A stretch of DNA of 64,000 nt from Tenuifilum sp040752515 (GTDB taxonomy: Bacteria; Bacteroidota; Bacteroidia; Bacteroidales; Tenuifilaceae), in NCBI GenBank assembly GCA_040752515.1, contig JBFMGQ010000005.1, forward strand, positions 1 to 64,000, given 5' to 3'. Numbering within the stretch: the first letter of the stretch is position 1; every line of letters begins with the position of its first letter. The position numbers and the translations under genes are program-made. Under the pieces are notes generated by a model. That model had not been told where the DNA came from and made no database searches. It saw only the letters and a list, made by a program, of their open reading frames with translations. Below are positions 9,202 through 17,900 of the stretch, piece by piece.

Positions 9202-9226
9202 TTATCAAAAAAAGCGAAATTGATAA
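9202..9226. other. Small inverted repeat between uvrA and the SiaC-like gene
   Basis: TTATCAA (9202-9208) and TTGATAA (9220-9226) form a 7-bp inverted repeat with an A-rich spacer. It could be a weak terminator for uvrA or a protein-binding site; the sequence does not decide which. Confidence 0.3.
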
Positions 9227-9279
9227 GCTGGAACTTTTACCGCATTTCTCTCGTTAAATGAAATGTTAATGCTAAAGGT

Positions 9280-9657
9280 ATGGATATCCTAAAAATTGAC
9301 AAGCGGATTGATTCACCGATGGTACTAGCCGATGGTCAATCGGGTTACTTTGAGGTTAACGGTAAATCGCTACCGGAAGATGCCGTTGAGTTTTACAGAC
9401 CCCTTGAAAAGTATGTTCAGGAGTATGTAAAATCGCCACAGCCAAAAACAACCATCAACCTTAAGCTGGAGTACCTCAACACCTCATCGTCGAAAAAACT
9501 ACTCGATATCATAGGTTACTTTGAAGCATTGCCATCGCAGGGGTACGAGGTGGTACTTAACTGGTATCACCGCGACGAGGATCAGGACATGATTGATGAA
9601 GGTGTAGAGTTTGCCCACATGACCAGCCTTAAGGTAAATTTTATTGTTGAGCAGTAA
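9280..9657 (+). CDS. SiaC-family (DUF1987) regulatory phosphoprotein
   Basis: The 125-residue protein matches the DUF1987/SiaC family in length and in blocks such as 'VNGKSLPEDAVEFYRPLEKY', 'LEYLNTSSSKKLLDII' and 'EDQDMIDEGVEFAHM'. In Pseudomonas aeruginosa, SiaC is phosphorylated on Thr68 by the kinase SiaB and dephosphorylated by the PP2C phosphatase SiaA; unphosphorylated SiaC activates the diguanylate cyclase SiaD. Here residue 68, counted from the ATG, is the Thr of 'YLNTSS', so the switch residue appears kept. The gene sits 9 bp before a PP2C phosphatase gene, the expected partner. No SiaB or GGDEF gene is seen nearby. Confidence 0.85.
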   Translation: MDILKIDKRIDSPMVLADGQSGYFEVNGKSLPEDAVEFYRPLEKYVQEYVKSPQPKTTINLKLEYLNTSSSKKLLDIIGYFEALPSQGYEVVLNWYHRDEDQDMIDEGVEFAHMTSLKVNFIVEQ

Positions 9658-9666
9658 CTAAAAAAT

Positions 9667-11559
9667 ATGAAGTTCCTTCGATGCTCTATTTTATCACTGA
9701 CGCTTGCCATTACTTATGTATATGCGCAAGCGCAAACAACTGCATTGACCGGTAACAAAGAACTACAGAACAACCTGCAGCAAGCCAGGGAATTAGAGAA
9801 TAATGGCGATCTCAACGGGGCACTATCAATCTACAACAAAACGGCCACAGCATACTGGGTAAACGGTAAACTTACCGAAGCTCGCGATATTTTTTTGAAT
9901 GCAGCATCGGTCGCCGAAAGGCTTGGCAACCCAAACGCCCTCAAGATTATTTACAACAATCTTGGAATGGTAAATGTTGATTTAGAACGATATACCGAAG
10001 CTATTACTTACTTTGAAAAGTGTTTAGCAATTAACCGCGCCCAAAGGAACAAAGCCGAAACCACATCAACCTTAATAAATTTAGCCAACACCTACAAGGA
10101 ACTGGAAAAATATCCTAAAGCCCTTGAAAACGCCGAACAAGCCAATGCCATTGCTTTAGAAATAAACGATGCCAAATTGCTCCGAAACACATACTCACTC
10201 CTGGCTGAAATACATGAAGCACTGGGTAATTCTGATAAATCGGCAGAATACTTTTCGCTTTACACAGCCTTTTCGCGCAAAATACAGCGCGAGGAGCAGC
10301 TGAAAAAAGAAGCCGAAGCACTAAAAATAGTAGAGGAAGCAAAAGGGCAGCTCGATGTGATTAAAACCGAAAAACAGCTAACCGAAAAAGAGCTGAATGA
10401 GAAGCAACGTATTCTTGAAACCGTAAAGGATAGCCTCGATAGGGTAGAACAACTAACACAAGAACAAAAATTGCAAATCGACCTGCTAAACAAGGAAAAT
10501 GCTTTGCGCGAAGCAAAAATCAAAAATCAAATCCTGGTTCGTAATATCTTTATTGTAGTCATAGCGGCTACCCTTGGTATGCTTGGTTTAATAACCCATT
10601 ACTACCTTCAAAAGAAGCGTTCAAACGAGGAACTTGCCCGCCAAAAAGCTATGGTGGAGGCTAAAAGTCAGGAGTTGATGCAGGCATTACAACAGATTGA
10701 AAAGCAAAACCGCGATATAACCAGTAGTATTAACTACGCCCAGCGCATTCAGCAAGCGCTTTTACCTACCTACGACCAGCTGATCAGCTACATACCCAAT
10801 GCGTTTATCATGTTCCGTCCGCGCGAGATTGTCAGTGGCGATTTTTACTGGTTTGCCGCATACGGAGGACAAGGGATAGCCGCCAATAAGCAGAACAGGC
10901 AAATGATTGCATTGCCCCACATTCCCGAAAACGAATTTGGCTTTCTGATTGCCGCGGTTGATTGCACAGGCCATGGAGTACCCGGAGCATTCATGTCGAT
11001 GATTGGGCTTAACCTACTCGATGTGCTTGTCCGTAGCGGACTAACCCAACCCAATCTTATTCTCAATGAGTTGCATAAGCAGGTGCGTTACTTGCTGAAA
11101 CAGGAAAACAACGATAGCCGCGACGGAATGGATATGGCCCTGCTGCGCATACATGGCGATGGCCAAACCATCGATTATGCCGGGGCAAAAAACCCCCTCA
11201 TTTACATTACCAACAACGATTGCCAAATAATTAAAGGCGACCCCTACCCCATAGGAGGCCTACAGAAAGAAGAGAAGCGTGAATTCACCCTGCATACCTT
11301 TACCATCGACTCACCCACAAGCTTATACCTGTTTTCCGATGGATACTTCGACCAGTTTGGAGGCCCTGAAAACCTTAAATTTACTTCAAAGCGCTTTAAG
11401 GAGTTGTTGCAAAGCATTCATCATCAACCAATGATTGTTCAGCAAGAGCAACTCGAAACTACATTAGACCATTGGATTGGCAGTGATAATACACAAATTG
11501 ACGATGTGTTGGTTATTGGCCTTCAACTATTGGCAAAACCTTTTAATTTGAATAGTTAA
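9667..11559 (+). CDS. TPR-transmembrane-PP2C (SpoIIE-type) phosphatase, SiaA-like partner
   Basis: The 630-residue protein begins with a signal-like segment (MKFLRCSILSLTLAITYVYA). TPR-like helix pairs follow (about residues 30-200), then a long coiled coil (210-285), a transmembrane helix (about 290-312), a second coiled coil (315-360) and a C-terminal PP2C/SpoIIE domain. Metal-binding motifs are present: 'SGDFYWF' near 389, 'AAVDCTGHGVPGAFMSMIG' near 430 and 'LFSDGYFDQFGG' near 557. Topology suggests periplasmic TPRs sensing an envelope signal and a cytosolic Ser/Thr phosphatase acting on the adjacent SiaC-like protein. That pairing is inferred from Pseudomonas SiaA/SiaC and gene order. Confidence 0.85.
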   Translation: MKFLRCSILSLTLAITYVYAQAQTTALTGNKELQNNLQQARELENNGDLNGALSIYNKTATAYWVNGKLTEARDIFLNAASVAERLGNPNALKIIYNNLGMVNVDLERYTEAITYFEKCLAINRAQRNKAETTSTLINLANTYKELEKYPKALENAEQANAIALEINDAKLLRNTYSLLAEIHEALGNSDKSAEYFSLYTAFSRKIQREEQLKKEAEALKIVEEAKGQLDVIKTEKQLTEKELNEKQRILETVKDSLDRVEQLTQEQKLQIDLLNKENALREAKIKNQILVRNIFIVVIAATLGMLGLITHYYLQKKRSNEELARQKAMVEAKSQELMQALQQIEKQNRDITSSINYAQRIQQALLPTYDQLISYIPNAFIMFRPREIVSGDFYWFAAYGGQGIAANKQNRQMIALPHIPENEFGFLIAAVDCTGHGVPGAFMSMIGLNLLDVLVRSGLTQPNLILNELHKQVRYLLKQENNDSRDGMDMALLRIHGDGQTIDYAGAKNPLIYITNNDCQIIKGDPYPIGGLQKEEKREFTLHTFTIDSPTSLYLFSDGYFDQFGGPENLKFTSKRFKELLQSIHHQPMIVQQEQLETTLDHWIGSDNTQIDDVLVIGLQLLAKPFNLNS

Positions 11560-11561
11560 TC

Positions 11562-11590
11562 TTGATTTATTCACAAATTTTTTATTTTTG
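11562..11590 (+). promoter_or_regulatory. Putative promoter of the OmpA-family gene
   Basis: TTG at 11562-11564 and TATTTTTG at 11583-11590, with 18 bases between, fit the Bacteroidota -33/-7 pattern. The start would be near 11597, about 13 bases before the ATG at 11610. An upstream in-frame start at 11562 is therefore unlikely. Confidence 0.5.
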
Positions 11591-11609
11591 TATTACCTTA
11601 TTCAAGAAC

Positions 11610-12539
11610 ATGAACAAATTTAAACTTTTAACAATAGCCTTTTCAACTCTTTCCACTTTGTTGTTGGCACAGGAAAATGCCAATAATATTTATGTAAACG
11701 ACAAGGGCGATATTTTTGTAAAAGCTGATGCACCGGTATACTTCTTCATCAGCCCAGAGAACCGACCCACACAAAAGGTGCTTATACCCAGCACCGACAA
11801 GGCCGCCAATCCAATGTACCTAGATGGCGACGGAAAACATTACCTGGTTTACGAAAGTAAAGGCGAAAAAGTACGCTACCTGATTTGGGCCGATGGCATT
11901 GGGCCAAAATCAAGCCTATTGGTAACTGGCGGTTTGCTTTTCTACCACAATAACCGGGTTTACGTTGAAGAAAAGGCTGTATTTGCCCCAAGCGCAACCG
12001 ATTCGAAATCGGGAGTGAAGCAATCGTTCATGTCCGTTGATAATCTGCCTTTTGTTCCAGTTAAAGAAAATATCGAAATTAAGCGTACCGGTGAATACAC
12101 CATTAGGATTTACTCTACGGACAATGTTGGAAACATAGGCGATACAACATTATACAAGATTGTAGCAGCCCCCGATATAACCTTTAAGGTTGATAATATT
12201 TACTTTGAAACCGCAAGTGCGCGAATCACCAATAGTTCCATAGAGAACCTCAAGGAAATGCTCGAAATCCTCAAAAATTACCCCGAACTGCATGTCGAGA
12301 TTAAAGCCCATGCCGATAGCCGTGGTTCGAGCGATTACAACTTTGAGCTTTCGCAAAAACGCGCCCAATCGGTGGTAAGCTTCCTTTCAGCTAGAGGGAT
12401 TGAAACATACAGGCTAAAAGCCATAGGCTATGGCGATACCCAACCGGTTAACGAGTGTGTCAAGGGCGTTAAATGCCCCGATAGCAAGCTCCGTGAAAAC
12501 CGCCGTGTTGAGTTCCGCTTTTACTTACCCAAAAAATAA
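11610..12539 (+). CDS. OmpA-family peptidoglycan-binding envelope protein
   Basis: The 309-residue protein has a signal peptide (MNKFKLLTIAFSTLSTLLLAQ). Its N-terminal half (about 25-190) is all-beta and is paralogous to the next gene's N-terminus. The C-terminal OmpA-like domain (about 200-305) carries 'DNIYFETASARITNSS', 'VEIKAHADSRGSSDYN', 'LSQKRAQSVVSFLSARGI' and 'LRENRRVEFRF'. The Asp and Arg positions needed to bind diaminopimelate in peptidoglycan appear present. It has no N-terminal barrel, so it is probably periplasmic. The gene follows the phosphatase by 50 bp and precedes its paralog by 2 bp. Confidence 0.85.
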   Translation: MNKFKLLTIAFSTLSTLLLAQENANNIYVNDKGDIFVKADAPVYFFISPENRPTQKVLIPSTDKAANPMYLDGDGKHYLVYESKGEKVRYLIWADGIGPKSSLLVTGGLLFYHNNRVYVEEKAVFAPSATDSKSGVKQSFMSVDNLPFVPVKENIEIKRTGEYTIRIYSTDNVGNIGDTTLYKIVAAPDITFKVDNIYFETASARITNSSIENLKEMLEILKNYPELHVEIKAHADSRGSSDYNFELSQKRAQSVVSFLSARGIETYRLKAIGYGDTQPVNECVKGVKCPDSKLRENRRVEFRFYLPKK

Positions 12540-12541
12540 CC

Positions 12542-14236
12542 ATGAGTATGAATAGGCTTGCTCAAATACTTCCTATTGCCCTTACAGGATTTGCACTAAT
12601 CAGCAATGCCCAGGAACCTGAAAAAAAAGCATTTTATATCGATTCCACTGGAAAGCTATACGTTTCCCCTACCGTTCCCGTTCATATTTACCTGGGCACA
12701 AAACCCGATGGAAGCAATGCCGTTTTACTGCGCAATATCAATAAAAATACTACCTCGCTATCCTGGAATGGCACGGGTATCCAGCTAATGACCCACCTCG
12801 ACCTCTATAAAGGTCGAAAAATACGGTTTGAACTCTTTGCCGATGGTTTACCACCGCAGTCATCCATAAATCCCAAGAATCAAAATGTTCTGGTGCTTAA
12901 TGATGCTGTGATTATTCGTGGCGGTTCAATTATTGAGCTAAGCGCAACGGATGCCCATGCAGGGGTTGACAATATTTTTTACGCCGTGAACGGTTCGGAC
13001 TACATGCCCTACACTGAGCCAATCAACCTTACCGACGAGGGCGAATACGAAGTCAAAGTTTACTCAACCGATTACCTGGGCAATGCCGAACCGGTAGTTT
13101 CACGTAAATTCATTGTTGATGCCACCCCACCCCAAACCGAAATCTCGTTTAAAGGCGATAAGTACGAAGATGTTTTCTCAGCAAGAGCAGCACTTACCCT
13201 AACAGCAAGCGACAGATTTGGTGTAGAATCAACAAAAGTTATGATTGACTCATCGGGCAAATGGACTGATTACAAACTACCCATACAAACCAATACGTTA
13301 AATGAGGGATATCATACTCTAACCTGGTACTCAACCGATAGAGCAGGAAATATTGAAGAGCATAGGAGTTACAGATTTTTTGTTGATAAAACACCACCAG
13401 TTGTGGTTGAGGAAATTGAAGGAAACTCGTACATGATAGGTACCCGTGAATTCTCATCGGGAAGGAGCCGCTTAAAGGTTATGGCAGTTGACAATAAGGC
13501 AGGCGTGAAAGAAATTTTCTACTCATTGAACAACAAGGAATTTCAACTTTACGAAAAACCAGTACTACTGGCCGATATTCTAGGTACGGTAAAACTAAAA
13601 ACATACGCCATCGATAGGGTTAATAACCGCAGCAACTCCGAAGCTAAAGCTCAGAGCTTTACCATGCCCACCATCGATATCTCTGGGCCTGAACTTGGAC
13701 ACCGCTTTATTGGTCCAAAAGTCATTATCCGCGATACACTTTGGATTGGGCCAGCAACCAAAATTGAACTACTTGCCACCGACAAGGAGGCTGGCGTAAA
13801 CCGCATTGAATACTCAATCAATCAAGCGCAAAACAGCCAGTACTTTGACCCATTTGTTTTAACCGACGATGGATTCTATAAACTTGAGTTTACCGGTTAC
13901 GACAATGTGGAAAACGTGAACGTTTCGGGCTTCACCTTCAAGGTTGATACCCAAGCCCCCGAAATATTCTGGCATTTCAGCGTTAAACCTATTGGCTTTG
14001 AACAAATTGAAAATCATGACCTTCCGGTTTATCCTGCAAATGTTAGGATTTACGTTGGCGAATCGGATAACCTGACTGCCTCAAATACAATTAAGTATTC
14101 CATAAACGGCAATAAAAGTCAGGACTACTCCACACCCATTACAAACCTCAAAGCTGGAATTAATGAGCTAATAATTTGGGCCACCGATGCGCTTGGCAAC
14201 ACACGCATGGAAGCTGTGAGGTTTATTGTAAAATAA
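12542..14236 (+). CDS. Secreted multi-repeat Ig-like (OmpL47-type) protein
   Basis: The 564-residue protein has a signal peptide (MSMNRLAQILPIALTGFALISNAQ); an equally good ATG lies at 12548. The N-terminal part repeats the pattern of the preceding OmpA-family protein: 'FYIDSTGKLYV', 'FADGLPPQSS' and 'DEGEYEVKVYSTDYLGN'. After it come about four repeats of 90-100 residues, each with 'DxxAGVxxIxYSxN', 'G.Y.L...S.D..GN' and 'F.VD.T.P' motifs (for example FIVDATPPQ, FFVDKTPPV, FKVDTQAPE), as in OmpL47-type or chitobiase C-terminal beta domains. No enzyme motif is seen. A structural or ligand-binding role at the cell envelope is inferred. Confidence 0.7.
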   Translation: MSMNRLAQILPIALTGFALISNAQEPEKKAFYIDSTGKLYVSPTVPVHIYLGTKPDGSNAVLLRNINKNTTSLSWNGTGIQLMTHLDLYKGRKIRFELFADGLPPQSSINPKNQNVLVLNDAVIIRGGSIIELSATDAHAGVDNIFYAVNGSDYMPYTEPINLTDEGEYEVKVYSTDYLGNAEPVVSRKFIVDATPPQTEISFKGDKYEDVFSARAALTLTASDRFGVESTKVMIDSSGKWTDYKLPIQTNTLNEGYHTLTWYSTDRAGNIEEHRSYRFFVDKTPPVVVEEIEGNSYMIGTREFSSGRSRLKVMAVDNKAGVKEIFYSLNNKEFQLYEKPVLLADILGTVKLKTYAIDRVNNRSNSEAKAQSFTMPTIDISGPELGHRFIGPKVIIRDTLWIGPATKIELLATDKEAGVNRIEYSINQAQNSQYFDPFVLTDDGFYKLEFTGYDNVENVNVSGFTFKVDTQAPEIFWHFSVKPIGFEQIENHDLPVYPANVRIYVGESDNLTASNTIKYSINGNKSQDYSTPITNLKAGINELIIWATDALGNTRMEAVRFIVK

Positions 14237-14259
14237 TTGGCTCACAAAAGGATATAATA

Positions 14260-14287
14260 AAAAGGCTGCCCAAGGTGCAGCCTTTTT
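14260..14287 (+). terminator. Rho-independent terminator closing the SiaC/OmpA cluster
   Basis: AAAAGGCTGC and GCAGCCTTTT form a 10-bp stem around CCAAGGT, running into further T. It starts 24 bases after the stop of the repeat protein gene. Confidence 0.85.
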
Positions 14288-14343
14288 GGTTATCGCACGT
14301 TTTCATTCTTAGATTTTCATTGCAAATGCAACTTTTGGGAGTA

Positions 14344-14434
14344 AACATTAAACATTAAACTTTGAACATTGAACATTAAACTTTGAACATTAAACTTTGA
14401 ACATTGAACATTAAACTTTGAACATTAAACATTG
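14344..14434 (+). repeat. Array of 13 tandem heptamers (AACATTA / AACTTTG / AACATTG)
   Basis: Thirteen consecutive 7-bp units, all beginning with AAC, run without a break from 14344 to 14434. Three variants occur: AACATTA (units 1, 2, 5, 7, 10, 12), AACTTTG (3, 6, 8, 11) and AACATTG (4, 9, 13). Units 3 to 7 recur as units 8 to 12 except at the join, suggesting slippage in multi-unit steps. The array is between a terminator and a possible gene remnant and is not translated. Confidence 0.9.
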
Positions 14435-14460
14435 AACAGTTAACCCGGAGTACCATGAAT

Positions 14461-14554
14461 TAACAAATTCAACGGAGCCAATATAAATGGGGATGCGGAA
14501 ACATTTTTAGAAGAAATCCATCAATTTAAAAAATCAATTGACGCTTTGGGCTAA
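14461..14554 (+). pseudogene. Possible remnant of a protein-coding gene
   Basis: Reading from about 14461 to the stop at 14552-14554 gives a protein-like tail ending 'GDAETFLEEIHQFKKSIDAL' plus G. The frame is blocked upstream by a TGA at about 14456 and has no start. The composition looks like real coding sequence (an amphipathic helix), but it is short and has no recognised relative. Confidence 0.3.
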
Positions 14555-14577
14555 TTGGTTCTATACCCTATGGAAGC

Positions 14578-14610
14578 CAAGAGCCAAACCCTTAAAGGTT
14601 TGGCTCTTGA
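14578..14610. terminator. Hairpin at the end of the RND efflux operon
   Basis: CAAGAGCCAAACC and GGTTTGGCTCTTG form a 13-bp stem with a 6-base loop, 23 bases beyond the stop of the minus-strand PII-like gene. The T-rich tail is on the plus-strand side, so polarity is uncertain. Confidence 0.55.
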
Positions 14611-14632
14611 TTATTTTGTCAGGAATGAGGAA

Positions 14633-14926
14633 TTAAACCATCTTCTCAATATTCCATACAAAGGCATGAATACCTTGTTCCTCTGCAACCTTGTTAATTT
14701 GGTTGATATGTACAAGAAGTTTATCAACCTTGTCGTCATCAACAATGGTAAGGATTCCTGAGTTCATCGATGGCCAAGTATGGGTTCCCAAATGGGGTTC
14801 ACCCTTATCGCTACCAGCGCCAAGCATATCGGCCCATTTGCTGTACCCTTTAACTCCAGCAACCTTTAATGCATTATCAACCTTTTGGGTTAAAGCCTGA
14901 TTGTATGCTATGAATACTGCTTTCAT
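14633..14926 (-). CDS. PII-like small protein at the end of the RND operon
   Basis: The 97-residue protein starts MKAVFIAYNQALTQKVDNAL and contains 'HTWPSMNSGILTIVDDDKVD' and 'EEQGIHAFVWNIEKMV'. The beta-alpha-beta ferredoxin-like pattern, with a central 'xHxGxxxW' loop, resembles small PII-like proteins that often accompany RND or cation efflux genes in Bacteroidota; I name that family from memory. The ATG at 14926 is used because the frame further upstream starts only with TTG. It lies 17 bp after the pump gene and is surely cotranscribed. A trimeric regulatory or metal-sensing role is a guess. Confidence 0.6.
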   Translation of the reverse strand: MKAVFIAYNQALTQKVDNALKVAGVKGYSKWADMLGAGSDKGEPHLGTHTWPSMNSGILTIVDDDKVDKLLVHINQINKVAEEQGIHAFVWNIEKMV

Positions 14927-14943
14927 TTCAATCAATTATTTAG

Positions 14944-17900
14944 TTAGTCTTCAAAAGATATTTCTCCAGCCGCTGCCTGAAGTTTTTTCCTTTCACGTTT
15001 TATACGTGCATTGGCAAAAAGGGCGTAAATAATTGGTACAATTATTAGCGAAATCATCATGGAGAAGAAAAGACCACCAACAATAGATATACCAAGAGGA
15101 CGCCATATTTCTGAGCCTTCACCAGTAGAGAGTGCCATGGGCAGCATGCCTAAAAGGGTAGTAAACGATGTCATAAGAATAGGACGTAAACGCGATTTAC
15201 CCCCCTCCAGAATTGACTGGGTAACCGATTTACCCCTATCAACCAAAAGGTTGATAAAATCGACTAGCACGATGGAGTTCTTAACGGCGATGCCAACAAG
15301 CATCACAATGGCTATTCCAGAAATCAGATTAATGGTTGATCCGGTTACCCAAAGCGCAATGAACACACCAGTTAAAGCAAAGGGAACAGAGAACATGATT
15401 ATGAAAGGTTCACGAAGCGACTCAAACTGCGATGCCATAACAATGTAAGTAAGTATCAAAATTAGAACAAATAGTAGCATAAGGTCCTTGAATGTATCGG
15501 CCATATCCTTGGCTGCACCGCCAATCTCAACTATTACATTGTTTGGAATATTCATGGTGGCCAACTTGGCATTGATAATATTTGTTGCTGATCCAAGGTC
15601 GGTTCCTGAGAGCGCACTTACCACCTTTACAACACGAATTTTATTCTCATGCTCGATGTTGGGAGTAGTATAAACCTGTTTAATTTTAGCCACGTCGCCA
15701 ACCCGAACCATATTCCCCATAGGTCCTTTGAAAGTGATATTCTCGATATCAGTTACCGATGTGAGGTTGGCATCGTTGTACTTGAGGATTACATCATACT
15801 CGGTACCCTCTTCTCTATACTTGGTAGCCGTAAGCCCATACACACGGTTACGAACAGCCGATGCCAACATGGAAGTATTAAGTCCAAGTTGAGCCAATTT
15901 ATCACGGTCGGGGAAAATTTGTAGCTCCATTCGCTCCTTATCGCGACTAATTGAAACATCGCGGAATCCCTTTTCGGATTTAAGGGTATTGGCTATTTGT
16001 TCAGCAATGTAATTGGTTTGGTTAATATCGTAGCCCAGGACTTTAACTTCCATATTGTTACCACCGCCTCCACTAAACGCTGCTGACATAGCGTTACGTG
16101 ACCCACCTGGGTCAACATACGACGATGATATTTGGGAATAATCCTTAATATCGTTGCGAATGCTATCAGCTATTTCAAAAATACTTCTTGAACGATTTTC
16201 GACACTGGTGAGCATAAGGCTGTAGTTAACAATATACGAAGCAGCCTTTTGGAAAGCGCTCATCAGTGAGCCACCCTCATCGGTACCAATGCTTGTGGAA
16301 ACAAGAACTATTTCAGGATACTTTTGACGAACCTTTTGCTCAAAATCGCGTGCAAGCGCCTTGGCCTCATCAATTCGTAAACCTTGGGGAATTTCCATAT
16401 TTACATTTATTCGACCATTATCTTGAGCAGGGGTAAACTCCTTACCAATTACGCTAAACAAACCAATGCTTCCTAAAAAAATGAAACCAGCTACAATTAG
16501 AGTAACCGTTTTGTGTTTAAGCACCCAAGCTAACGCTTTCACGTAAATATCATCGAAAAAGCTCCAGAAACGGTTAACTGCCTCCAAAAACCTATTGCGA
16601 TGATGCTTGTAGTAAGTCCTCCCCTTGAGAATTCGCGATGAAAGCATGGGCGTTAATGTAAGAGCTGCCAATGTGGAAAGCGTAATGGTAATGCTAACGA
16701 TCCACCCCAGCTGACGGAAGAAAACACCTGTAAGTCCACCCACAAGAGTTAATGGGAAGAATACGGCAACGATAACAAGGGTTGTGGCAATTACTGCTAA
16801 ACCCACCTCACGGGTTGCAAATACGGCTGCTTCCATGGGGCTACTCCCTCGCTCAATATGGGTGGTAATATTCTCTAACACAACAATAGCGTCGTCAACA
16901 ACCATACCAATGGCAATAGCCAATGCCGATAGCGATACAATATTGATTGAGTTCCCTGAAATAAAGAGGTAAATGAATGCTCCAATAAGCGATACAGGTA
17001 TTGTCAACAAGATAATAATGGTAGAACGCCAACGCCCAAGGAATAAAATTACTACCAAAGCAACAAAAACAAAGGCGTAAATAAGTGTCTCGGAAAGGTT
17101 ATTGATAGAACTCTGAATGAATTCAGAGGAATCGAGGATCTTTACCACCTGCACATCCGACGGAAGTTCTTTTTTAATTTCATCAAACTTATTTCGAACC
17201 TCTCTTGCTATTTTAACAGTATTGGCACCGCTTTGCTTTTGAACCATAAGCCTAACGCCCATACTGCCATTAATTCGCTCGTCAACCAAAACGTGCTTAA
17301 GGGTATCCTTAACAGTGGCAATATCCCTTAGGTAAACTAATTTACCGCCATTGTTGGCCACAACCAGGTTCTTAACAACATCGCTGCTGCTAAACTCCCC
17401 ATTTGTACGAACCGGAAACTCCATCCTGCCAACCTCAATACGTCCTGCAGGTAACGAAATGTTCTCGGCGCCAATTGCAGCACCAACCTGTTCAAGAGTA
17501 AGGTTATACGAGTCGAGCTTACGCGGATCGACCTTAACATCGATAATACGAGTGGGTTTACCAATAATATTAACGGTACCCACACCATCGATACGGCTTA
17601 ACTTTTCGACTATACGCTCATCAATAATTTTTTCCAGTGCGGCGTAACTCTTATCGGCCTGAATGCCATAAATAAGAACGGGTATCATGGAAGAGCTGAA
17701 TTTGAAAATGGATGGTTTTTCGCATCCATCGGGTAAAGCCTTTTCGGCAAGGCTTATCGCATCGCGAATGTTATTGCTGGCCTCATCAAGGTTAATACCA
17801 TACTCAAATTCACAGGTTATAAACGAAATATTATCCTTGCTCGACGATGTTACCTTTTTAAGGTTTTGAAGAGCATTAAGTTGATTCTCGAGCGGTTTAG

